This document shows positions 1-5,471 of a stretch of DNA of 22,306 nucleotides, one piece after another. Source of the DNA: a virus; IMG/VR virus record IMGVR_UViG_3300030110_000419, positions 1 to 22,306 of that record; one strand, given 5' to 3'. How positions within the stretch are numbered: the stretch's first letter is position 1; each line of letters opens with the position of its first letter. The notes under the pieces were generated by a model. It worked only from the letters and a program-made list of their open reading frames with translations. It was not told the origin of the DNA and did no database searches. The translations under genes were made by a program, and so were the position numbers.

Positions 1-2
1 AA

Positions 3-83
3 AAGATTATTTCTGGTGGTTTGGATGCTTGCTTAATTTGTAGTCGCAAGGCAGAACAAGAATATCAAGCGAGGGTGAAATGA
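3..83 (+). CDS. C-terminal end of an upstream phage protein (partial)
   Basis: An open frame enters from the left edge and reads 26 codons before a TGA at 81-83. The tail contains a CxxC pair (CLICSRK) followed by a charged helix-like end. The stop overlaps the next start in an ATGA arrangement (80-83), the same coupling used through the rest of the window, which is the main reason to believe the frame is real. The CxxC could be half of a metal site, but the rest of the protein lies outside the window and no function can be assigned. Confidence 0.6.
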   Translation, partial: KIISGGLDACLICSRKAEQEYQARVK

Positions 84-424
84 CATTTGAGGAATTTTGG
101 GAAGTGTACCCGAGAAAATCATGTAAGGCTGTGGCACGAGCTACATTCGAGGAAATAACGACTAAAGGGAAAATGACCGCAACTTGTGGGGTTAAAATAT
201 TAGCGCGATCTACTCCAGAAGAATTAGTTGAGGCAGCTCTTGCTTTTAGATACAAAACAAATATTGTCGAAGAAACAGAGCAAAGATTTATTCCATTAGC
301 GGCAACGTGGTTAAATCAAGCGCGGTATGAAGATCAAGATGAAGATGAAAGAAAAGAAATGGCTGATAAAATGCGGAATTTGTTACAGCATATGAAAAAG
401 CCTCGATTAAATGTGGTCGGGTAA
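80..424 (+). CDS. Small phage replication-type protein (FWxxYP / ATWLN motifs)
   Basis: This 114-aa protein starts with FEEFWEVYPRK (residues 3-13) and has FIPLAATWLNQARYED in the second half. The pair FWxxYPRK...ATWLNxxRWED is the hallmark of the C-terminal domain found in many phage replisome-organiser or helicase-loader proteins (replication protein O and DnaD-like families), where it usually follows a DNA-binding domain. Here it stands alone, so the protein is either a minimal loader or works with a partner upstream. It overlaps the upstream gene by an ATGA and ends 24 bp before the structured RNA block. Placement in the replication or early module fits. The motif match is seen directly; the loader role is inferred. 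Confidence 0.72.
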   Translation: MTFEEFWEVYPRKSCKAVARATFEEITTKGKMTATCGVKILARSTPEELVEAALAFRYKTNIVEETEQRFIPLAATWLNQARYEDQDEDERKEMADKMRNLLQHMKKPRLNVVG

Positions 425-447
425 AACGGCAGCGCATTTGATTTAAA

Positions 448-690
448 GCCCTACTGTGGGGTCTAACCATAGGGCAAACTTGGTGCGAAAGGTGTGAGAG
501 TGGTTAGTGGCCTGATAACGAGGTCGTATAGTAGACACCGACTATTGTGTGGTTATCTCATATAATAGGCCGATAGCGAGGGGCTGGCTCCAGGAGTCTA
601 ATCTTCACGCAGAGGCAAGCACCATCCTTAGATATATTCTGAGGGTGGTCGTGCTATGCCTTTAGCTCAGAACTTCACCAAGAGTCTAAT
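448..690 (+). ncRNA. Large structured RNA candidate of unknown family
   Basis: No convincing ORF exists here, and hand-counted G+C over 481-660 is about 50%, far above the flanking AT-rich genes. Complementary segments build a branched fold. A 5' hairpin pairs 448-453 with 470-475. A closing stem pairs 479-485 with 676-682 (7 bp, perfect). Hairpin A pairs 509-512/568-571, 514-519/552-557 and 528-532/541-545. A small hairpin pairs 586-590/594-598. Hairpin B (611-663) has 21 bp: 611-617/657-663, 618-622/651-655 and 623-631/639-647, with bulges only on its 3' side. It has no U-tract, so it is not a terminator; it may be a free RNA or the leader of the 703 and 876 genes. It does not read as tRNA, tmRNA, RNase P or group I intron. 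Strand is inferred from the neighbouring genes. Confidence 0.6.
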
Positions 691-702
691 AGAGTATATA
701 TA

Positions 703-849
703 ATGAGATTAATATGGGTTAAAGATAACGATAAAATAAAATTAAGCATTGATAATAAAATTGTTGTTTTGTCTGAAGACCAAATAATTAAATTAGGAAA
801 AGATTTAATTAAAATTGGAGAGGAATCTAAAAAATTTCAAAACGAATAA
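703..849 (+). CDS. Small hypothetical protein (48 aa)
   Basis: The ATG at 703 opens a 48-codon frame ending TAA at 847-849. The product begins MRLIWVKDND and is rich in Lys, Ile, Asp and Glu. A short beta-like N-terminal half is followed by a predicted amphipathic helix (LSEDQIIKLGKDLIKIG), the look of a small folded or regulatory phage protein. A weak purine stretch (TAGAG) precedes the start; the gene begins 12 nt after the structured RNA block and ends 26 nt before the next gene. Codon choice matches its AT-rich neighbours. A TATAAT-like string overlaps the start codon (699-704), so translation from a transcript beginning there would be impossible. No family recognised. Confidence 0.62.
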   Translation: MRLIWVKDNDKIKLSIDNKIVVLSEDQIIKLGKDLIKIGEESKKFQNE

Positions 850-875
850 AAAAATTATCACGAACGAGGAGACAT

Positions 876-1304
876 ATGTTAAAAATTGATCCTTCAGAAC
901 CAATTGTTATTGAAGAAACTAACAAAGCTGGAGTCTATAGACAAAGAAGATTGTCAGTTTTTGAGCGATGGAGAATTGAAGAAAAATTAAAGCAACGCCA
1001 TGTAGATGCCGCCAAAATATTTAATTACGATTTTGAAATGGCTCAATTAAGTGATAATTATTCAATGGTAGATTTTCAAAAAGTTGCAAGAGTAATGATT
1101 TCTGATAATCACAACATTAAAACTATTGAAGCAAAAACTAAAGTAAACAACGTCATAAAAGAGCTTGGAGAAATTGCTGGAAAGATATTGTGGGATTATG
1201 TAGGGCTTGAAAAACCAATAACTAAATCAGGTGTAGACTCAAGAGAAATTTATGGATCATTAAAAATTGTTTTAGATCAGTTAGCAAATTATTACAGAAT
1301 ATGA
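876..1304 (+). CDS. Conserved phage protein, resembles DUF6456-type C-terminal domain
   Basis: A 142-aa protein with a strong ribosome-binding site (GAGGAG at 866-871). The N-terminal 30 residues are charged and probably extended. The C-terminal part has a helical pattern ending in VGLEKPI...SREIYGSLKIVLDQLANYY. That order of motifs recalls the DUF6456 domain of alphaproteobacterial proteins, where a short conserved Gly-Leu element precedes a final 'LkxaLdxLaxhY' helix; those proteins are of unknown or possibly regulatory function. The resemblance is from memory of the family pattern and needs a profile search. The gene is followed 70 nt later by an intrinsic terminator, so it probably closes a transcription unit with the 703 gene and the structured RNA. 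Confidence 0.72.
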   Translation: MLKIDPSEPIVIEETNKAGVYRQRRLSVFERWRIEEKLKQRHVDAAKIFNYDFEMAQLSDNYSMVDFQKVARVMISDNHNIKTIEAKTKVNNVIKELGEIAGKILWDYVGLEKPITKSGVDSREIYGSLKIVLDQLANYYRI

Positions 1305-1374
1305 AAAATAATTGTTGCGAGTTGCGAGTGAATATAGTACAAAAAGTTAAGATGAGGCACTATATGTAGAAACC

Positions 1375-1397
1375 GCTCCACTTTGGAGCTTTTTTTT
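1375..1397 (+). terminator. Intrinsic terminator after the 876 gene
   Basis: A perfect 6-bp stem, GCTCCA (1375-1380) with TGGAGC (1384-1389), closes a 3-nt loop and is followed directly by eight T residues (1390-1397). The next gene starts only 13 nt after the T-tract, leaving no room for a promoter between them. That gene must therefore be read from leaky termination or antitermination, or from a promoter at or before the hairpin. Confidence 0.85.
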
Positions 1398-1409
1398 ATG
1401 GAAAGTTAA

Positions 1410-2393
1410 ATGAACAATATTCAACAAATGGCGGCTATATTACAAGGGTTTGGTAGGGGCGGTGACACCATGCTTGCCCATATTAATCCAGAAGAGGCGA
1501 TGCTGTTGAATGAAGTAACAGATGGTGGAACGATTAATCCAGTTACAGGAATGCCAGAATTTTTTATAGAAGGGGGGTTTGGAGAAGGGGGGTTTGTAGA
1601 ATCAGACCCTGATTTTGGATCTGATTTTTCTGATATGAGTTTTGGCAGTGGCATGGACGATGTAGACATGGGTATGGGGGTTATACCTACATGGATGGAT
1701 TTCCCTCATACTGTAAATATTTATGATGCTACAAAAAACCCATATACATCTTTTGATGGGCCACTTGGTCAAAACTATACTTATAAAGCTGGAGATGTAG
1801 GAGCATCTATGTCTGTAGATAACATCCCAAATGTTAATCAGCCAAGTTTATTAGGTGCAATATTGTCAGCCCCATTTGAAACATTAGGAAATGTTTTTGG
1901 CGTGGATGCAGAATTTACAGGTAGAGATGTATTTGGGCCAGATTTTAGTCGGGCAATGGCTGGTGTAGAAAATACAACTCAACCAGTTGGCTTTGAGGTC
2001 AATCCATTAGGCATTGCAGGAACTGTTGTTGGTGGCCCAGTATTAGGAACATTAACGTCATTAGCAGGGCCAACATATCAATATGGTTCTGATTTTACCA
2101 AAACTGGAACTCATGGGGAAAATATTTTTAGTGGAAGCATGGATAAAGTTGCTAATTTTTTTGGAACTCCATCAATATTAAAACCCAACAATATTGCTGA
2201 TACTGATGATGACATTATTTTTGGGTCTGAAGGTGATGAGCAAATTTTAGGTGGTGAAGGAAATGACAGACTTTTTAGAATTGGAACCCCTGTAGTAACT
2301 CCAGAACAAGTTGCAGAAGTAAAAATTAATCAATTAGCAAATGCTTTAGCAAGACCAGGTTACACAAGGCCAGAAGGAATTGTTTACATTTGA
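1410..2393 (+). CDS. Putative virion-associated protein with RTX-like repeat
   Basis: This 327-aa protein has an N-terminal GRGGDTMLAHINPEEAMLL (about residues 15-33) followed by GGTINPVTGMPEFF. This 'GDTxLAHIxPxE...GxiNPxTGlPEFF' block recurs near the N-terminus of structural proteins of short-tailed and some other phages, so a virion role is likely. The middle is Gly-, Asp- and Phe-rich with low-complexity GGFGEGGF. Near the C-terminus DDDIIFGSEGDEQIL and GGEGNDRLF (about 264-289) match the GGxGxDxLx calcium-binding nonapeptide of RTX proteins, with one good and one degenerate copy. No signal peptide or transmembrane segment is evident. It starts with a GGAAAG site (1400-1405) right after a terminator and has its own terminator. 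It lies well away from the other virion genes. Confidence 0.7.
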   Translation: MNNIQQMAAILQGFGRGGDTMLAHINPEEAMLLNEVTDGGTINPVTGMPEFFIEGGFGEGGFVESDPDFGSDFSDMSFGSGMDDVDMGMGVIPTWMDFPHTVNIYDATKNPYTSFDGPLGQNYTYKAGDVGASMSVDNIPNVNQPSLLGAILSAPFETLGNVFGVDAEFTGRDVFGPDFSRAMAGVENTTQPVGFEVNPLGIAGTVVGGPVLGTLTSLAGPTYQYGSDFTKTGTHGENIFSGSMDKVANFFGTPSILKPNNIADTDDDIIFGSEGDEQILGGEGNDRLFRIGTPVVTPEQVAEVKINQLANALARPGYTRPEGIVYI

Positions 2394-2454
2394 TAGGGTA
2401 ACAATTATAAATAAAGAGCCGTGTACTGTAGCGGTGTTTAGTGTTATTTTTTAG

Positions 2455-2490
2455 AAGCGTTCCAAGTGTCAGCTTGGGGCGTTTCGTTTT
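2455..2490 (+). terminator. Intrinsic terminator between convergent genes
   Basis: The arm 2455-2466 pairs with 2473-2484 (12 bp including G-T pairs at 2460-2461 and 2457) around the loop TGTCAG, followed by TCGTTTT. On the opposite strand the G-T pairs become mismatches and no T-run follows, so it works for the + strand gene ending at 2393 rather than for the minus-strand gene ending at 2489. Confidence 0.65.
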
Positions 2491-2770
2491 ATTTGTCGAT
2501 AAAGATGATAGCTCTCTTGCCTACATCTTGCCCAACACTCCAAACACTATTGTCATAAAAATATGAGTAAGTGTTATCATTAACAAGGACACGAAATTTT
2601 CCAGTTTCTGATGACCCTTCTAGTTTTGCTTGAACTGAAATTTGAGGTTCAAAGCATTTGCGTAATTGGGTTCTATCTAAAACCCAGCTAACGCAAACTG
2701 TTTCGCCAATAAGATTTGCAAGAGCAGTTGTAATGCTCTCATGGTCTTTAGCAACATATGGTGTTTCCAT
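2489..2770 (-). CDS. Hypothetical minus-strand protein (93 aa)
   Basis: The start at 2770 is supported by AAAGGA on the minus strand (complement of 2778-2783), 7 nt upstream. The N-terminal third (KDHESITTALANLIGETVCVSW) looks like a helix followed by a beta strand. The rest alternates short strands (ISVQAKL, FRVLVND, YSYFYDNSVWSVG), so a small mostly-beta domain is likely. No known family or catalytic motif is recognised. It is read opposite to the late genes from the divergent region at 2771-3061, the typical place for an early or regulatory phage gene. Its 5' leader would carry a 6-bp hairpin. Confidence 0.75.
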   Translation of the reverse strand: METPYVAKDHESITTALANLIGETVCVSWVLDRTQLRKCFEPQISVQAKLEGSSETGKFRVLVNDNTYSYFYDNSVWSVGQDVGKRAIIFIDK

Positions 2771-2838
2771 AGTCTTGTCCTTTCATGGTCAAGGCTACAG
2801 CAACACGGCTAAATATTTACAATGACATTCAACAAACA

Positions 2839-2876
2839 TCGAGGTTGGTTCCTCGACTATTTTTACTATTATAACA
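2839..2876 (-). promoter_or_regulatory. Minus-strand extended -10 promoter with leader hairpin
   Basis: Read on the minus strand, TGTTATAAT (complement of 2868-2876) is a perfect -10 with the TGn extension; the -35 region is poor, as is usual for extended -10 promoters. Just downstream lies a perfect 6-bp dyad, TCGAGG (2839-2844) and CCTCGA (2851-2856), with a 6-nt loop. It would sit at the 5' end of the transcript of the 2489-2770 gene or act as a repressor site overlapping the start point. Confidence 0.5.
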
Positions 2877-2883
2877 TATTGGG

Positions 2884-2928
2884 TTTTTGAAAATCGCAAA
2901 AAACCGCCAAAAACGGCATTTTCAAAAA
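2884..2928. repeat. 11-bp perfect inverted repeat in the divergent intergenic region
   Basis: TTTTTGAAAAT (2884-2894) and ATTTTCAAAAA (2918-2928) are exact reverse complements. Between them CCGCC(A5)CGG forms a nested short dyad (2904-2906 with 2914-2916, or 2906-2908 with 2915-2917). A-tracts and T-tracts continue through 2957-2968 and 2982-3010, so the region is probably intrinsically bent. It lies between the minus-strand -10 element and the plus-strand late promoter, the expected position for an operator or architectural-protein site. No gene is seen in 2771-3061. Confidence 0.6.
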
Positions 2929-2991
2929 ATAACCTATTGAAAACAAAATGCGAATTTTTTTTAAAAAAACGCTTGGTGGCATTTTTGCCTG

Positions 2992-3020
2992 TGGACAACT
3001 TTTTAAAAAATAATTAAAAT
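2992..3020 (+). promoter_or_regulatory. Sigma70-type promoter for the packaging/head operon
   Basis: TGGACA (2992-2997) and TAAAAT (3015-3020) each match the consensus at five of six positions and are separated by exactly 17 bp. Transcription would begin near 3027, about 35 nt before the methyltransferase start at 3062. As the following genes to 10546 are contiguous or overlapping, this is the best candidate driver of the whole terminase-to-capsid unit. Confidence 0.6.
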
Positions 3021-3061
3021 AAACGACATTTAGCACTCTATAAGAGCCAGCGGATATAAAT

Positions 3062-3601
3062 ATGGGTAAAAGAACAAATTATAAAAAAATAGCGAGAGAT
3101 TTTTATGCAACGCCAATAGAGGCGGTGAGTCCAATTGTGCCTCATTTAGTAAACAATGAAACATTCTATGAGCCTTGTCATGGTAAAGGTGATTTAATTC
3201 GGCATTTAGAAAATTATAAAATTAAATGCGTTGGGTGTAGCGATTTAGTAGATGGTCAAAATGCGTTAGACATTAAAAATGTTAAAGGTGATTTATTTAT
3301 TACTAACCCACCTTGGACATGGAAAATATTAACAGCATTAATTAGTCATTTATGTTTAATGAAACCAACTTGGTTATTATTAAACGCTGACGTAATGCAC
3401 AATAAACGAATGTCAAAACACATGAAATACTGTGAAAAAATTGTTTCTGTGGGAAGAATTTCGTGGATGCAAAATGGTATAAATGGTTATGAAAATTGTG
3501 CGTGGTTTTTGTTTAATAAAGAATTTAAAAACAAAACAGAATTTTATGCACGATTAGAAGGTAGTGGATTATTCCCCACTATAAAAAGCTATGCAACGTA
3601 A
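3062..3601 (+). CDS. Orphan DNA methyltransferase (class I, NPPW motif)
   Basis: A 179-aa phage-size methyltransferase that would transfer a methyl group from S-adenosylmethionine to an amino group of a base in DNA. DFYATP (residues 13-18) is the N-terminal motif of many phage adenine methylases. FYEPCHGKG (35-43) is the SAM-binding motif I variant FxEPxxGxG, and NPPW (82-85) is the catalytic motif IV typical of N6-adenine or N4-cytosine enzymes. No separate target-recognition domain is visible, which fits a minimal single-domain enzyme. No restriction nuclease lies beside it, so self-protection or regulation of phage DNA is more likely than a restriction system. Its 3' end overlaps the small terminase gene by 11 bp. 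The ribosome site is weak. Base specificity cannot be told from sequence. Confidence 0.82.
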   Translation: MGKRTNYKKIARDFYATPIEAVSPIVPHLVNNETFYEPCHGKGDLIRHLENYKIKCVGCSDLVDGQNALDIKNVKGDLFITNPPWTWKILTALISHLCLMKPTWLLLNADVMHNKRMSKHMKYCEKIVSVGRISWMQNGINGYENCAWFLFNKEFKNKTEFYARLEGSGLFPTIKSYAT

Positions 3602-3947
3602 AAAATCTGTAGGCGCACCAACATTTAAACCAACTGAACAAGAACGTGAACAAGTTGAGCAAATGTCAGCCGTAGGCATACCACAAGAATCAATATGCAA
3701 AGTTATTCGGAATGGTATTGATGACAAGACGTTAAGAAAACATTTTCGCAAAGAATTAGACACAGCGTTAGCAAAAGCAAATTCAGCTATAGGAACCACA
3801 TTATACAACAAAGCTATGGGTGGCGATACTACAGCTTTAATATGGTGGTCTAAAACAAGAATGGGTTGGAAAGAAACAAACGTAACAGAGCATCAAGGAA
3901 ATGTTTCTGTAAATGTTCAATTAAATGCAACTAAACCTAAAGATTGA
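3591..3947 (+). CDS. terS: Terminase small subunit-like protein
   Basis: This 118-aa protein would recognise phage DNA and hand it to the large subunit during packaging. It begins with a basic, Pro-containing segment, then a helix-turn-helix-like stretch (EREQVEQMSAVGIPQESI, then IDDKTLRKHFRKEL). A helical part follows (AKANSAIGTTLYNKAMGGD) and then the motif ALIWWSKTRMGWKE. This 'GIDxKTLRKHFRxEL...LyxkAmGGdxxAxIwWlKtRxGWkE' pattern is a well-known small-terminase or packaging-protein family. It overlaps the methyltransferase by 11 bp and the large terminase by 23 bp, so the three are co-expressed. Confidence 0.85.
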   Translation: MQRKKSVGAPTFKPTEQEREQVEQMSAVGIPQESICKVIRNGIDDKTLRKHFRKELDTALAKANSAIGTTLYNKAMGGDTTALIWWSKTRMGWKETNVTEHQGNVSVNVQLNATKPKD

Positions 3948-5232
3948 TTTTCCCGAGGTATTTTCGCCTCTTATTAAACCAGCCAGATATAAAGGTGCAT
4001 GGGGTGGTAGAGGATCAGGCAAGTCGTGGTTCTTTGGTTTGATGACTGTAATTGCGTTGCTTGAAGGCAAAAGAGTTGTTTGTCTCAGGGAAGTGCAGAA
4101 CTCTATTAAGGATTCTGTAAAACAACTTATTGAAGACATTATTGAGCGACATGGTTTAGAAAGTTTATTTGATATTACAGAACAAGAAATCAGAGGGCCA
4201 CAAGGTTCAACTTGTTTGTTTAGAGGGCTTCATAATTCAACATCTGCTTCAATTAAATCGTTAGAAGGTATCGATAGAGCTTGGTTAGAAGAAGCTCAAA
4301 CAATTAGTCAAAGAAGTTTGGATTTGCTTACACCAACAATTAGAGCCGAAGGTTCGGAGTTGTGGTTTAGTTGGAACCCAGTATCTAGGTTAGACCCAAT
4401 TGATAAGTTATTAAGGCGATATACTCCAGAAGACGCGATTATTGTTGAGTCAAGTTGGCAAGATAATAAATGGTTTCCTAAAGCCTTAAAAGCTGACATG
4501 GAAAGAGATCGAGGCCAAGACCCTGAGAAAGCATCTCATATATGGGATGGTGAGTATGCAAGCGTGACAGGGGGAGCTTATTACGCATCCTTAATAGCTG
4601 ATGCTAGAAAAGCAAAGCGCATAACAAAGGTAGAATACGATTCTGACTTGCCTGTTAGTTCAGCGTGGGATTTGGGTATAGGCGATAGTTTAGCAATTGT
4701 CCTGTGGCAACAAGTTGGCAATGAAATAAGAGTAATAAATCATTATGAAAATCATTCTTTGCCATTGCCTCATTATGTTGAATGGCTTAAAGCTCTTCCT
4801 TATCCTGTTGACGTAGATTGGCTACCTCATGATGCAAGGGTAAGAGAATTAGGCACAGGATTGACGAGGGTTGAAGTATTAAAAAGAAAAAAAAGAAATG
4901 TTAAAATTGTTCCAATGCACAAGGTAGATGATGGAATTAACGCGGTTAGAGAATTGTTGCCAATTATGTATTTTGACTCTGACAAGTGTGAGTATCTTTT
5001 AGAGTGCCTAATGCAATATAGAGAAGATTATGACGAGCGATTATTGACGTTAAAAAGTAGGCCGCTACACGATTGGACTAGTCATTCCAGTGATGCGATT
5101 CGTTATATGTGCATGGCTTATAAAGAAGATAGACCAAAACCAATAAGAAAAACACCGACATTTATTGAAAAAGACCCATTAACAATAAATGATTTATTTG
5201 AAAATATCGGAGAGAAAAGGACAGAATTTTGA
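3925..5232 (+). CDS. terL: Terminase large subunit (PBSX-like ATPase/nuclease)
   Basis: The packaging motor: ATP-driven DNA translocation into the prohead plus endonuclease cutting. GGRGSGKS (residues 27-34) is the Walker A loop. IDRAWLEEAQ (116-125) is Walker B with the catalytic Glu pair, and LWFSWNP (146-152) is the coupling motif. The RNase H-like nuclease follows: AWDLGIGDS (247-255) supplies the first acidic residues, and SSDAIRYM near residue 390 holds the last conserved Asp. At 435 aa it has the usual length of the PBSX/Terminase_3 group. The gene starts inside the small-subunit gene and its stop overlaps the next start (TTGA). No residue expected for activity is missing. Confidence 0.95.
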   Translation: MQLNLKIDFPEVFSPLIKPARYKGAWGGRGSGKSWFFGLMTVIALLEGKRVVCLREVQNSIKDSVKQLIEDIIERHGLESLFDITEQEIRGPQGSTCLFRGLHNSTSASIKSLEGIDRAWLEEAQTISQRSLDLLTPTIRAEGSELWFSWNPVSRLDPIDKLLRRYTPEDAIIVESSWQDNKWFPKALKADMERDRGQDPEKASHIWDGEYASVTGGAYYASLIADARKAKRITKVEYDSDLPVSSAWDLGIGDSLAIVLWQQVGNEIRVINHYENHSLPLPHYVEWLKALPYPVDVDWLPHDARVRELGTGLTRVEVLKRKKRNVKIVPMHKVDDGINAVRELLPIMYFDSDKCEYLLECLMQYREDYDERLLTLKSRPLHDWTSHSSDAIRYMCMAYKEDRPKPIRKTPTFIEKDPLTINDLFENIGEKRTEF

Positions 5233-5471
5233 GCAATCAGTCAAATTTACAAGCCTCAATCAGAAGTGCAACAAGCACAACTCTTGATTTCAATGGTGAT
5301 TTTATGAAAGAATTTTCTGACTCTGGAACAGGTGGTGTAACTTTTAACGAAAAGTTATTAGCGTGGATTAATGGTGAATTATCTACGAGCTACACAAATA
5401 TCAATGAGGCTATGCAAGCCTTTGCTGTTTCTAAGAGTCGAAATAATTGGAACGCGGTAACTTCAATATGA
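5229..5471 (+). CDS. Small conserved phage protein, tandem paralogue 1 (TTG start)
   Basis: An 80-aa protein beginning MSNQSNLQ. The start is TTG at 5229, chosen because TTGA overlaps the terL stop exactly as ATGA overlaps the two following junctions, and because the translated start MSNQS is repeated at the start of the next gene. The C-terminal half, LLAWINGELSTSYTNINEAMQAFA, ends NNWNAVTSI. The pattern 'LlAWixxxlxxxYTNlNEAxQaxAxxxxxYNxxSv' occurs in small proteins near terminase or portal genes of related phages; the function is not known to me. Its position suggests a head or virion-assembly role. It is a shorter paralogue of the following gene. Confidence 0.75.
   Translation: MSNQSNLQASIRSATSTTLDFNGDFMKEFSDSGTGGVTFNEKLLAWINGELSTSYTNINEAMQAFAVSKSRNNWNAVTSI

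Noticed and set aside
288-470. 60-aa minus-strand ORF
   Set aside because: It lies antisense to the replication-type gene and the 5' hairpin, has no ribosome site and an unlikely composition.
448-690. tRNA, tmRNA or hammerhead ribozyme in the structured block
   Set aside because: CCA-like and CTGATA-like strings occur, but there is no TTCGA arm, no acceptor stem of 7 bp next to CCA, no tmRNA 5' domain, and no CTGATGA...GAAA core.
2411-2440. Second hairpin between the convergent genes (CCG...CGG)
   Set aside because: Only three to four pairs with a large loop and no T-run on either strand, too weak to call a terminator for the minus-strand gene.
2795-2998. 67-aa minus-strand ORF in the divergent region
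   Set aside because: It needs a TTG start with no ribosome site, is rich in Phe/Lys from A/T-tracts, and covers both the dyads and the minus-strand promoter.
5447-5467. Upstream extension of the second paralogue
   Set aside because: The in-frame codon at 5447 would give a longer overlap with the previous gene; the ATGA at 5468 and shared MSNQS start decide for the shorter form.
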